From: a virus
Length of the DNA: 27,651 bases
IMG/VR virus record: IMGVR_UViG_3300009285_002527
Coordinates: 1 to 27,651 of that record
Direction: 5' to 3' (one strand)
Positions 7,275-15,368 of this stretch are shown in pieces; the first letter of the stretch is position 1, and each line of letters opens with the position of its first letter. Below the pieces are notes generated by a model. It did not search any database, was not told the origin of the DNA, and was given only the letters and a program-made list of their open reading frames with translations. A program made the translations under genes and the position numbers.

Positions 7275-10118
7275 CTATCGCATGAGCGAATCCATCATTT
7301 GCTGTTGTAGCTGGGCGTAGCTGAGGCCCAGATTGCCGCGCCCCATATAGGCATTGTTGAGGAAGTTCATCATATCGAGGTTATAGCCTTGGTCGAATTG
7401 CCGGGTGTTTTCGCCCAGGCGCTGGGCTTCAAGGTCAAGGCCTCGGTTGCCGAGCTGGCCACTTTGGGCTAGCTGGTCGCGCTCGTTCTGCAATCCGCCG
7501 TAGCCTAGAGCCTGTTGTAATGCGAGCTGGGCAGCTGATTGAGATTGCTGACCGGCAGCTTGCTGGGCAGCTTCATTCGCCTGCCACCGCTGCAGGTCGT
7601 TCTGTTCGCGGTTAAGACCAAATTCAGCCCCAAACTGAGCGTTTTGCAGGGCCTGCTGGGTGGCTGCCTGTTGAGCCTGTTGATTAGCTTGCCAACGTTG
7701 GAGTTCAGCCTGACCCTTGTCGAGACCAAACTGCGCACCGAACTGTGAACTTTGCAGAGCTTGGGCTGCAGCGGCTTGCTGGGCTTGCTGCTGGGCCTGC
7801 CACTGAGACAGCTCGTTCTGCTGCTTGTTTAATCCAAACTCCGCACCGAATTGAGCCTGTTGTTGCTGCTGGGCCGAACCAAATTGTTTGGCCTGTTCTT
7901 GGGCCTGCCATTGCTGGAGGGCCTGTTGAGCTGCGGTTTGCTGATTCGATACGTTGGCTTGGCCATACTGCAACGCAGACTGGGCTTGCTGCTGTCGCAG
8001 GGCTTCTTGAAGTTGCTGCTGCTGCATCTGCATAGCGGATTGCTGTTGCTGGGCAGCCTGATTAGTCGCGGCGATATTGATCCCCTGAGCGCCTTGGGCC
8101 TGACGAGCAGCTTCTTGGGCCTGCTGAGCAGCTAGCTGAAGCTGCGACTGGTTCTGCTGGGCGGCTTGGTTGGTAGCTGCAATACCTGTGCGGCTAGCCG
8201 CAGCAGCTTGCTGAAGGGCCTGCTGCTGAGTATCGCGGGTCAATCCGAGCTGCTGACCTTGCAAGCCTGCAGCTTGATTGGCTTGACCAACATTGAATCT
8301 CGATTGGGCAGCAGCCTGTTGCTGTTCGGCAAGGGCCGAGCCTCGGGCTAGGGCAAGCTGATCAGCAGTTTGCTGATTGCCGATGTTGGCTTGACCAACT
8401 TGGAACGCAGACTGTGAACCGGCCTGCTTGAGGCCTTCGCCTGCCAGGGCCTGTTCTAGAGCAAACCTCGAAGCATCGGCTTGTGAGCCATAGCTTCGGT
8501 AGGCTTCTCCAGCCTGAGCCTGTTCGCCGCCCAACTGAGCGCCGTATTCGCCGATGCCGCGTTGGGAAGCTCCCGTCATGGCAGCTTCGCCAGCCCCTAG
8601 GGCGTTCAATCTATCCTGCTGGTTGGTCTGGGCAGCGGCGATGTCAACATTCCGGTTGCCTTGGAGGATCTGCGAAATGGTTGAATCACCGAGCCTGCGC
8701 TGCAAATTTTCCAAGCCCCCGCCCATCATGCCCCGGGAAGCAAACCCTTGCTGGGCTTGCTCCAGGCCTTGACGCTGCATTGAAAGGGCTTCTTCCTTTT
8801 GGCGCTCCTTGAGCTGAGCCACTACCTCAGGTGACATCGATTCAGGCGACGACAATACTCGCTGCAGCAGCGCGTTGGTGTTTGATTGAGTCTGCTGATT
8901 ACCTGCAGGCGCCTGAAACTGACCAAGCTGTTGGGCTTGGTAGGTTGGCATATTACCTGTATTAAGCTGACCCGGCTGATAGAGGGCATCTGCACCTAGG
9001 GGACCAGTTTGCGATAACTCAGGCAGTGTGCCTGCTTGATAGGTTGCTTCGTTGCCGATGCGTTCAGGGCCAGCAATCTGCCCTAGTTGGCCCGCCTGAT
9101 AGCCGAGCGATTGGTCGAGAGCTTGGAACTGGCCGGGATCACTAAACTGCCCGGCTTGGTAGCCGAGGTTGGCATTGATTTGCTGCAGCCGCTCCAGAGG
9201 CGCAATCTGGCCAGCCTGATACTGACCCGCAGGATCAAGCGGCTGGTAGTTGTAGGATTGTGATGGTCCGGCACTAGCCTGATAGGCTTGGGCAGGATTA
9301 TACTGGGCTTGAGTCTGCGGAGCAAACTGGCCTGCTTGGTAGGTCTGCGAGGGGTTGTACTGAGCCTCAGGAGATTGACCAATCTGGCCAGCCTGATACA
9401 ACTGTGGCGAGGTATATTGCGTCTGCGACTGAAGGTTTAGCTCACCGGGCTGATACTGGCGAATGTTTTGTGTAACATCAGTGAAGCTGAATGGATTAAC
9501 CCCTGCGGCAGGTGCGCCACCGCTGGAAGGCTGGCCTGTCGGAGCGCCTGCGGGAGTACCACCGCCGGGTTGGTAGGTTCCGGGCGAAGGCTGGGCACCG
9601 GGCTGCTTAGCCAAGGGATGATCCGGCGGAACCCAGCCGCCGTTGACTGCAACCCAGCCAGGGCCGGGCGGAGGGGTAGTGGGTTGAGGTTGTGCGGGTG
9701 CTGTTGTGGGCGCTGTAAAAGGCGCGGCGGTTGTTGGTGGCCCCTGTGGCTGCACAGCCATGCCAGGATTGTAGAATGGGCTTTGTGGATTGGTATGATC
9801 AACTGGCTGCATGGGTGGTGCAGAGGGTTGCGTCGTCGGTTGGGCAGGCATGATCTGGCCAGTTGAGCTAACCGGGCTAGAAGGCGAGCCCCCACCATAG
9901 CTGGCAGGCGACTGATCGGTGCCTTGGGGACCAGCAGATCGAATCCCACCTGTTAGCGCAAGCCGTCGCTTTTTGGCTTCCTCGGTTTCAACGCCTCCGC
10001 CAGTGCTAGCCTGGGGTGCGATACTCCCGAGCGATTGCGGCCCGCTCAGCCCCGGCGCAGGAGTCTTAGGCGTGCTGGCTGGAGTCGTTGGGCTGCTGAT
10101 GCCGTAAGTGTTTGCCAT
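7275..10118 (-). CDS. Repeat-rich Gln/Ala/Pro virion protein (947 aa)
   Basis: Three zones are visible. Residues 1-210 are low-complexity Pro/Gly/Ser/Thr-rich linker with no predicted fold. Residues 221-396 hold about ten copies of a Tyr-Gln-Ala-Gly-Gln motif (YQAGQ and close variants) spaced 12-25 residues apart. Residues 410-947 are extremely Gln/Ala-rich and helical. They include three 36-residue repeats (755-862) built on QFGAxFGLNxxQxxLxxWQA, and scattered VGQANxxNQQTA and IAATNQAAQ motifs. Cysteine is absent. The start has TAGGAGATCCG before ATG. Lying between two glycine-zipper proteins, it is probably an internal or tail-associated virion component. The name of the family is unknown to me, and a function in DNA ejection is inference only. 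Confidence 0.85.
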   Translation of the reverse strand: MANTYGISSPTTPASTPKTPAPGLSGPQSLGSIAPQASTGGGVETEEAKKRRLALTGGIRSAGPQGTDQSPASYGGGSPSSPVSSTGQIMPAQPTTQPSAPPMQPVDHTNPQSPFYNPGMAVQPQGPPTTAAPFTAPTTAPAQPQPTTPPPGPGWVAVNGGWVPPDHPLAKQPGAQPSPGTYQPGGGTPAGAPTGQPSSGGAPAAGVNPFSFTDVTQNIRQYQPGELNLQSQTQYTSPQLYQAGQIGQSPEAQYNPSQTYQAGQFAPQTQAQYNPAQAYQASAGPSQSYNYQPLDPAGQYQAGQIAPLERLQQINANLGYQAGQFSDPGQFQALDQSLGYQAGQLGQIAGPERIGNEATYQAGTLPELSQTGPLGADALYQPGQLNTGNMPTYQAQQLGQFQAPAGNQQTQSNTNALLQRVLSSPESMSPEVVAQLKERQKEEALSMQRQGLEQAQQGFASRGMMGGGLENLQRRLGDSTISQILQGNRNVDIAAAQTNQQDRLNALGAGEAAMTGASQRGIGEYGAQLGGEQAQAGEAYRSYGSQADASRFALEQALAGEGLKQAGSQSAFQVGQANIGNQQTADQLALARGSALAEQQQAAAQSRFNVGQANQAAGLQGQQLGLTRDTQQQALQQAAAASRTGIAATNQAAQQNQSQLQLAAQQAQEAARQAQGAQGINIAATNQAAQQQQSAMQMQQQQLQEALRQQQAQSALQYGQANVSNQQTAAQQALQQWQAQEQAKQFGSAQQQQQAQFGAEFGLNKQQNELSQWQAQQQAQQAAAAQALQSSQFGAQFGLDKGQAELQRWQANQQAQQAATQQALQNAQFGAEFGLNREQNDLQRWQANEAAQQAAGQQSQSAAQLALQQALGYGGLQNERDQLAQSGQLGNRGLDLEAQRLGENTRQFDQGYNLDMMNFLNNAYMGRGNLGLSYAQLQQQMMDSLMR
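7533..7856 (-). repeat. Three tandem 108-nt (36-residue) repeats
   Basis: Copies begin at residues 755, 791 and 827 with AQFGAEFGLN, SQFGAQFGLD and AQFGAEFGLN. Each then has a charged/Gln segment, a WQA motif and an Ala/Gln-rich helix. The exact 36-residue period in all three copies indicates tandem duplication inside the gene. Confidence 0.85.
8931..9455 (-). repeat. YQAGQ motif array in the 947-aa protein
   Basis: Residues 222-396 contain about ten degenerate copies: YQPGE, YQAGQ (six copies), YQAS, YQAGT, YQPGQ and YQAQQ. Spacing varies from 12 to 25 residues, so this is a spaced motif array and not a strict tandem repeat. Linkers between copies are Gln/Pro/Asn-rich (QYNPSQT, QYNPAQA). 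Confidence 0.8.
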
Positions 10119-10126
10119 CGGATCTC

Positions 10127-11422
10127 CTATTTAAGCGAGCCGCCAAGGGCTAGTTGGCCCATGAGGTATTGGATAAGTTGTTGGGCATAGGTTGGGTCGC
10201 TGAGATCGACCTTTTGTTGCAGACCATTGGAAAGCCCGGCGCTGAAGACATTCGGCTGGGTTGAAGGGCCTTGCAAGAGATTGCCAGCCGCAGGAGCTGC
10301 GTTTCCATCCTCAGGCCCCCATTGCCAAGCATCGCCGCCACCGGCTGCGTTGCGAATGACATCGAAGGTGTTGATGCCGCCGAATTTTGGATCAAGCTGG
10401 CCCCCCACGACTAGCCTGTCCTTGTTTGCGCCACCCCATGAGGCATCCTTGAAGTAGCCTGACGGGTCAGCCTTGAGGGCTGCCAGCAGCTGCTCGCGCT
10501 GGGCTGGGTCTTTGACATCATAGTTTTGGGCCAGCCGCGCAAAGGTATACTTGGGTGATTGATGGGCGCTGTCGAGTTTGTTGGAGGCGAAGCCTTCGAG
10601 CTGTCCGCGATATTGACCAACCGATGGGACTGCTTTCGGTAGCGGTGTAAGCTCGTCACCTGGAATGGGCTGCTCGGTGGGCTGCGTACCTAGAGCCTGC
10701 TGCATAGCATAGGCCTGAGCCTCGGGGGAGTTCTGGATGGCTTGCAATACAGCACCCATACCCTGTTCGCCAACCCACTGACCACCGGGCTTGAGTCCCT
10801 GGTTCTGCAGATGTCCCATCAGCTCGTCCTGCGAACCCTCGCGGCCCAGATACGACTGGTAGGCTTGGCCGACACCTTTGAGGGCATCCTGGGTGCTGAA
10901 ATCTGTGGTGGCTGTAGAAGCATTGCGCGACAAAGCATTACCAATCCCTCCGAGCGCACCGCCAACAATACCGCCAATAGTCGTACCAATTACTGGCACT
11001 ATACTACCAACAGTTGCCCCATAGGAAGCACCCTGGCCAATTCCACCGGTCATGCTACCGCCAAATCCGCTGCCCTCGTTTCGGCGTTGCATTCCGGCCA
11101 TATAGGCAAAAGGATCCTGCCCACTAATAGCAGATGGCTGGCTTTGGCCTGCAGTAACAGGCGTAACTCGACCCAATCCTTGGGGAGTTTCGGTGCCACC
11201 TAGCGCTCCTTGCAATGCAGTCGTCTGTGGGCTGAAATCCTGCTTATACTGTGGTGAGGCCTGCCCAGCGCCGACCATCGGCTGAGCAGAGTTCTCGGGG
11301 GTAGGCGTCAAGGGCTGCCCTGCCTGAGGCAACTTATCCTGCTCCTCTAGGTCATGGTAGGGGTTAAACCTTTGGCTGTAGCTGCGTTGCTGTGTTCGAC
11401 CTAGCGAGTCCTGTCGTGCCAT
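10127..11422 (-). CDS. Putative internal virion / ejection protein (431 aa)
   Basis: The N-terminus (1-110) is Gln/Pro-rich and unstructured. Residues about 128-166 form a long glycine-zipper hydrophobic stretch (ATVGSIVPVIGTTIGGIVGG and following) that could span a membrane. Residues 180-240 (QAYQSYLGREGSQDELMGHL, then AIQNSPEAQAY) resemble a DUF4214-like helical unit. Residues 290-370 (KYTFARLAQNYDV, DPKFGGINTFDVI, AWQWGP) form a compact domain of a kind I associate with phage virion proteins of unknown role. The ATG overlaps the stop of the 37-aa gene as TAATG, so the two are translationally coupled. It opens the run of internal-type proteins. Confidence 0.8.
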   Translation of the reverse strand: MARQDSLGRTQQRSYSQRFNPYHDLEEQDKLPQAGQPLTPTPENSAQPMVGAGQASPQYKQDFSPQTTALQGALGGTETPQGLGRVTPVTAGQSQPSAISGQDPFAYMAGMQRRNEGSGFGGSMTGGIGQGASYGATVGSIVPVIGTTIGGIVGGALGGIGNALSRNASTATTDFSTQDALKGVGQAYQSYLGREGSQDELMGHLQNQGLKPGGQWVGEQGMGAVLQAIQNSPEAQAYAMQQALGTQPTEQPIPGDELTPLPKAVPSVGQYRGQLEGFASNKLDSAHQSPKYTFARLAQNYDVKDPAQREQLLAALKADPSGYFKDASWGGANKDRLVVGGQLDPKFGGINTFDVIRNAAGGGDAWQWGPEDGNAAPAAGNLLQGPSTQPNVFSAGLSNGLQQKVDLSDPTYAQQLIQYLMGQLALGGSLK

Positions 11423-11535
11423 TATTTACCCTCGGGCTTCTTACCAAACTTGTCCCAGATGCGCTCCAGAACCGCCGGTAGCAGGTAGGTCTTCGCGAAC
11501 TTGCCAATAGCTTTCCATGAAAACTTGAGTCCCAT
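11422..11535 (-). CDS. 37-aa cationic amphipathic peptide in lysis cassette
   Basis: This short gene fills the space between the esterase and the 431-aa gene. ATG at 11535 lies 4 nt after the esterase stop (TGATAGGATG), and its TAA overlaps the next ATG (TAATG). The 37 residues begin MGLKFSWKAIGKFAK. They contain nine Lys/Arg (K4, K8, K12, K15, R25, K29, K32, K33, K37) against three acidic residues (E24, D28, E35), plus aromatic residues W7, F13, Y17, W27 and F30. Lys spacing of 3-4 in the first half predicts an amphipathic helix with one cationic face. There is no signal peptide or long TM segment. Membrane-disrupting activity is inference from composition and position. It could instead be a minor structural or coupling peptide. 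Confidence 0.7.
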   Translation of the reverse strand: MGLKFSWKAIGKFAKTYLLPAVLERIWDKFGKKPEGK

Positions 11536-11539
11536 CCTA

Positions 11540-12208
11540 TCACATTCCCTTCAGAAAGTCAAACCAGCCATTATCGACCCAGAGGTGGAAGTTCTCGGGA
11601 TTCTTGAGGAGTTCGCTGTGGCCGACCCGTGGGCAGGCGATATTGCGGTTGGCTAGCTGATGGTCCCATCTGGGCGGCCATTTAAGCTCACCATCGAATA
11701 GCGATCCCAACCATTCCATCCGATTGGACCACAGCGATGGATCATAGATATGCAGCCATCTCGATATATTGGGCCTAGCCCTATGGGCAACCTCCCACAT
11801 ATCAGCTCGATTAGGTGACCCCACTGAAATAAGGCTGCTGATTTTGAGGCCGTGGTCAGCGCAGGCATAGAGAATAGGTTGCAGGCCATGGCTATGTGCG
11901 ATTATATTACGGTCACGGATAGGGACGTACAGCTCACGGGCTGGTCCGACAACAGGTGGTACGAGGTATTGGTATAAGCTTTGACCACCGTGCCGCCAAT
12001 CGACATGTTTGGCAGAACGCCTGAGACTTATGCCGCTAATGTCTGTGGTCCACGACCATGGCGAATCTTCGCCGATAGGCTGGAAACCCTGCTGCTTGAT
12101 GAAGCCATGAAACCCACCGCTGGGTTGCCACCATTCGGTTTGATCGGATCGGAATGCAGACCATGTACCAGGAACCAGCAACACGCCGGACGCGGTGAGA
12201 ATCTGCAT
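11540..12208 (-). CDS. Alpha/beta-hydrolase esterase or lipase next to endolysin (222 aa)
   Basis: The fold shows as strand plus oxyanion loop GVLLVPGTW (8-16), then nucleophile elbow IIAHSHG with S106. A candidate acid lies at D156 (HIYDPSLW) or D172, and the candidate catalytic His is H197 in VGHSELL. The elbow is AHSHG, not strict GxSxG. ATG at 12208 is preferred over an upstream ATG at 12253 because TAGGAGATAAA precedes it and it clears the endolysin stop by 8 nt. In known lysis cassettes an esterase beside the endolysin can attack envelope lipids, as LysB does in mycobacteriophages. I cannot show that this is LysB, and the substrate is unknown. No signal peptide is seen, so it would need the holin for release. 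Confidence 0.75.
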   Translation of the reverse strand: MQILTASGVLLVPGTWSAFRSDQTEWWQPSGGFHGFIKQQGFQPIGEDSPWSWTTDISGISLRRSAKHVDWRHGGQSLYQYLVPPVVGPARELYVPIRDRNIIAHSHGLQPILYACADHGLKISSLISVGSPNRADMWEVAHRARPNISRWLHIYDPSLWSNRMEWLGSLFDGELKWPPRWDHQLANRNIACPRVGHSELLKNPENFHLWVDNGWFDFLKGM

Positions 12209-12216
12209 TTTATCTC

Positions 12217-12720
12217 CTAGGGGATGAAAAATCCGCAGGCTCGGTTGATCCAACCGCTGGCAAAGGCGGCTTGGGATTTGCTGCGTGAGATTAGCCTGCC
12301 AATCATTTGCAGCCTGGCGACAACCAATCGGTTGTTAATCTCTCGGGGTTCGGCGGCTGCAAGGGCTGCGATGGTCAGAGGACCGATGATTCCATCAGCC
12401 TGAATGCCGAGGATGGTTTGCAGCTTCGATATCGCTAGCGAAGGTCCACTGTTAACACCGTAGTCGATTAGCTGAGCCTTTAGGTATTCAGGGGCTGTCA
12501 GCTTGTCGAATCCTGGTGCTTCAACATAAAGGGCTTGGTATATCTTGCGTGCCCGATCAATTGTAAGCGATTGGACATCTTCTATCGTTGCAAGGTGTCC
12601 AAGCCACCAGCTCAAAGTTGCCCGGGTGATGCCAAAGTTAGTTGGCCCGCCCCAGTCGTCGGGATGGTCGGTATACCCACCTTCGGCTTTCAGGATGTCA
12701 GTGATGAAATCCCTGGGCAT
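12217..12720 (-). CDS. Endolysin, GH108 family with PG-binding C-terminus (167 aa)
   Basis: The N-terminus KAEGGYTDHPDDWGGPTNFG is the hallmark of glycoside hydrolase family 108, with E13 of EGGY as the catalytic acid. These enzymes cleave the MurNAc-GlcNAc bond of peptidoglycan. The C-terminal half (about 95-165) contains IDYGVNSGPSLAISKLQ and ILGIQADGIIGPLTIAAL, matching the PG_binding_3 module normally fused to GH108. ATG at 12720 is chosen over an upstream in-frame start because GGAGG lies 5 nt before it and the holin-like gene stops 1 nt upstream. There is no signal peptide or SAR segment, so export depends on a holin. Confidence 0.93.
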   Translation of the reverse strand: MPRDFITDILKAEGGYTDHPDDWGGPTNFGITRATLSWWLGHLATIEDVQSLTIDRARKIYQALYVEAPGFDKLTAPEYLKAQLIDYGVNSGPSLAISKLQTILGIQADGIIGPLTIAALAAAEPREINNRLVVARLQMIGRLISRSKSQAAFASGWINRACGFFIP

Positions 12721-12721
12721 A

Positions 12722-12946
12722 TTAACCTCCAAGGATACGCTGAACAATAAGCCCGATTGCCGCCGTGCCAATAATACCAGCCAAACCTACGGACCACTTC
12801 AGGATTCCAACTGCAATTTCTAGTGTTCTAACCCGGCCATTTATTGACTTGAAGCCTTCCTCTACCCGACTATCGATTTTATTCACAGTTAACTCCACAC
12901 GGGCTAGAATCTCGCTCGTTGTTTGGCATGATTGACATTCGGCCAT
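12722..12946 (-). CDS. Holin-like protein with one C-terminal TM segment (74 aa)
   Basis: ATG at 12946 has a perfect AGGAGGT 7 nt upstream, which rejects the longer in-frame start overlapping the fibre gene. Residues 10-45 form a charged amphipathic helix (ILARVELTVNKIDSRVEEGF). A single hydrophobic segment follows at about 48-69 (ILKWSVGLAGIIGTAAIGLI), then a short basic tail. This design resembles the XhlA / hemolysin-type one-TM holins. Two Cys residues (C4, C7) form CQSC near the N-terminus. Its stop lies 1 nt before the endolysin start, the classic holin-endolysin order. Confidence 0.8.
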   Translation of the reverse strand: MAECQSCQTTSEILARVELTVNKIDSRVEEGFKSINGRVRTLEIAVGILKWSVGLAGIIGTAAIGLIVQRILGG

Positions 12947-12980
12947 TGGTGATACCTCCTGAGGTAGTGAAAGGTTTAGC

Positions 12981-15359
12981 TTAGCTTTGTGTGCCAACGA
13001 TAGTGCCTCCAGTGTCAGTACCATCTGTAGCGACTGGAGCAGTTGTTCCAACGCGTAGATCGCCTGTGGTATCGACCCAGATGTAGTAGTAGGTGCCTGC
13101 TTTATCCATAAGCCCGATATTTGCGGGAGCCGTATTATTACTGAGATTGCGGCCAAGCTTGATTGAATTGCCAGTAGCATCATTACCAAGGGTGGAAGAT
13201 ACCGCAGTCATGTCTGTGGTCTGCATCGTGAAGCGCCGGATACCACCGACATAAAAGTCTAGTACATTAGCGCTGCTCTCGGTAATATAAGTATCGCCCG
13301 TCATCGCCACGCCGTCGAGGTAAATCTTATTAGTGGCTGCAATGCCGACATTGCCAGCGGCCGTTAGCGTCCCGGCGATGGTGGTGTTGCCGGCTTGCGT
13401 TATTGTTAGGACTGGAGTTAAAGAACTTCCTGCCCCGAATACCATGCTTGGCGTAGCACTATTCTGTGTATAGATGGCCCAATCCGCCGCCGTTCCAGTC
13501 GTGAAGTTGAACTGTGAGAAGTCCGATGTTGAAGCGCGTGATACGTCCACAATGGCGCTTGTGGCTGAATCGACTGTCAGCGTCCCGACAACGATGCCAT
13601 TCCCTTGAATCGTTACCGAGCTACCAGTGATAGTCAGTGCTTCTGTGGCCGCTGCGTAAACCGCTAGCGTGTCAGCAGACTTTTCTGTGATGTAGGTGTT
13701 ACTGCCACCGTCAAAGTAAAAGCCTTTTGTAGCAGCGATGTAGGTGTTGCCGCTAATGTCCAGCGTCCCGGCAACCACCGTATTCCCCGTAGCACTTGCG
13801 ACGGTGAACTTGGTCGTGGCGACGGAGAAGTCACCGCTAAACGCGCCGGTCGTGGCGCTAATGCCTGCGGCGAAGGTGGCGGCTCCGGTGTTGTCAAAGG
13901 AGAGTGTGTCAGTGAGCGTGCCCGACGACTGACGCAACAGTTGGAATGTCCACGCCGCTCCGCTGCTGCCGCTGGCCGACGACCACGCCCGCCCAGTTAC
14001 TTTGCTGCCGTAGCCCGAGAACCAATCAATCGCCGCCCCATTGCCATCTCCAACAAGATTGGCAAGAGTAAGTGCGGTGGTCGGTGCCGAAGCGTTCACA
14101 CTACTCGTCACCGCCCCCGCATTCCAGGTGCCAGTCGTAATAGTGCCGACCGCAGTCAGGCTACTTGTCACCACGGTTGCATTCAGGGTTGTGCCGCTGA
14201 GCGTGCCCGCCGCAGCCGTCACCGTAATTGCCGCTGTGCCATCGAAGTTTACGCCATTGATAGCCCTAGCAGTTGCCAGAGCAGTCGCTGTGGCAGCCAG
14301 TCCTGTGCAAGATCCGCTCGATCCGCTGACATTGCCTGTTACGTTTGTCGTAACCGCCGTGAAACTAGGGCTTGAGGTAGTCGTCAGGGCTTGGTTAATC
14401 GCGGTGAGGTTGGAGTTGTAGGCCTGAACGTTTGTACCAATCACTAGGCCTAGTGTAGTTGGTGTTACAGCAGCTGCAGCCCCTGCGACATCATAAGCGG
14501 TCGATGCTGTATAAGCAGCAGACCCAAGCGTGCCTCCGGTGGTTACAGTCAATGTCTGGCCTGCAGTGATCGCAAGACCATGCACGCCTGTAGTCAGTGC
14601 GGCGTGCGATGACACAGCACTAGTAGCTGCACCTGCGACATCAGCTCCCACGTCGGAATAGGTCAATCCATGCGCAGCAAAGCCAAAGGTCGTTGCGCCG
14701 GTAGCTTTGAGGAAATGCCCAGTGGTCAGTCCACTGACTGTATGGGCTGCTCCATCCAATTGGTGGGCGCCAGGAGTCGAACTCGAAACCCAGGATCTCG
14801 TACCACCAGTAGTTGAAGCTAGCACATAAGCATCACCCGCAGGATTCCCAAGGGCAGGTTCATAAGCAGTCGAAGCTGTGTAAGCTGCTGAACCAATCGT
14901 GCCGCCGGTAGTAACTGTGAGGGTCTGGCCAGCTGTGACCGATAGCCCTGTTACTGTCGCGGCGTTTCCGGTCACGCTGCCCGCAATCGCATTGGTAACG
15001 GTCAGGTCGGTAAAGAATCCTGCCGTCAATCTGGTCCCGGTTGTGCCAAGTGTCGAGGTCCACGCCCCCGCCGTCGCCCCCGAGTTCATATGGAATACTT
15101 GATAAGCCGTGCCCTTCGCAATTCGGGCAAAGGTTGTCGCTGAAGCGGCGTAGATCAAATCGCCAGCAGCTTGGCTCGATACCAGCACCAGCCCAGTCGC
15201 ACCACCAGCGTTCAGCGTCCCGGTGACACTGACTGTGCCAGTGATGGTATCGCCAGTTTTATCCAACGCTTTGGCAATGATGGCTGCAAAGTCGGCATTG
15301 ACTTCAGCCGCATATGCCGTAGTGGAGTCTGTAAATGAGTAGGGAACTGTAATGGCCAT
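12981..15359 (-). CDS. Tail fibre protein (792 aa)
   Basis: The N-terminus (1-45: TAYAAEVNADFAAI, then DKTGDTITGTVSVTGTL) is typical of phage tail-fibre attachment and shaft starts. The body is almost all Thr, Ala, Gly, Ser and Val in short beta-repeat patterns, expected of a trimeric beta-rich shaft. A 28-residue unit is duplicated (139-166 and 262-289). The second half has two similar modules (YIAATKGFYFDGG with TYITEKSAD, and GIAATNKIYLDGV with TYITESSAN). The C-terminus (APANIGLMDKAGTYYYIWVD) resembles the end of many shaft-type fibres. There is no S74 chaperone motif. TAGGAG precedes the ATG at 15359. It probably binds the host surface; the receptor is unknown. Confidence 0.88.
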   Translation of the reverse strand: MAITVPYSFTDSTTAYAAEVNADFAAIIAKALDKTGDTITGTVSVTGTLNAGGATGLVLVSSQAAGDLIYAASATTFARIAKGTAYQVFHMNSGATAGAWTSTLGTTGTRLTAGFFTDLTVTNAIAGSVTGNAATVTGLSVTAGQTLTVTTGGTIGSAAYTASTAYEPALGNPAGDAYVLASTTGGTRSWVSSSTPGAHQLDGAAHTVSGLTTGHFLKATGATTFGFAAHGLTYSDVGADVAGAATSAVSSHAALTTGVHGLAITAGQTLTVTTGGTLGSAAYTASTAYDVAGAAAAVTPTTLGLVIGTNVQAYNSNLTAINQALTTTSSPSFTAVTTNVTGNVSGSSGSCTGLAATATALATARAINGVNFDGTAAITVTAAAGTLSGTTLNATVVTSSLTAVGTITTGTWNAGAVTSSVNASAPTTALTLANLVGDGNGAAIDWFSGYGSKVTGRAWSSASGSSGAAWTFQLLRQSSGTLTDTLSFDNTGAATFAAGISATTGAFSGDFSVATTKFTVASATGNTVVAGTLDISGNTYIAATKGFYFDGGSNTYITEKSADTLAVYAAATEALTITGSSVTIQGNGIVVGTLTVDSATSAIVDVSRASTSDFSQFNFTTGTAADWAIYTQNSATPSMVFGAGSSLTPVLTITQAGNTTIAGTLTAAGNVGIAATNKIYLDGVAMTGDTYITESSANVLDFYVGGIRRFTMQTTDMTAVSSTLGNDATGNSIKLGRNLSNNTAPANIGLMDKAGTYYYIWVDTTGDLRVGTTAPVATDGTDTGGTIVGTQS
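14493..14576 (-). repeat. Fibre duplicated unit, copy 2
   Basis: Fibre residues 262-289, including TAGQTLTVTTGGTLGSAAYT. The three differences from copy 1 are conservative (S/A, V/I, I/L). Confidence 0.8.
14862..14945 (-). repeat. Fibre duplicated unit, copy 1
   Basis: Fibre residues 139-166, including TAGQTLTVTTGGTIGSAAYT. It matches copy 2 at 25 of 28 residues, but the DNA has many third-position differences. Confidence 0.8.
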
Positions 15360-15368
15360 TCAAGACTC

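Noticed and set aside
7275-10118. CRISPR-like or non-coding repeat region
   Set aside because: The repeats are in frame in one long gene, vary in spacing and have no spacer pattern.
11540-12208. Naming the esterase LysB
   Set aside because: The Ser elbow is AHSHG and no mycobacterial context is seen; only the general esterase role can be supported.
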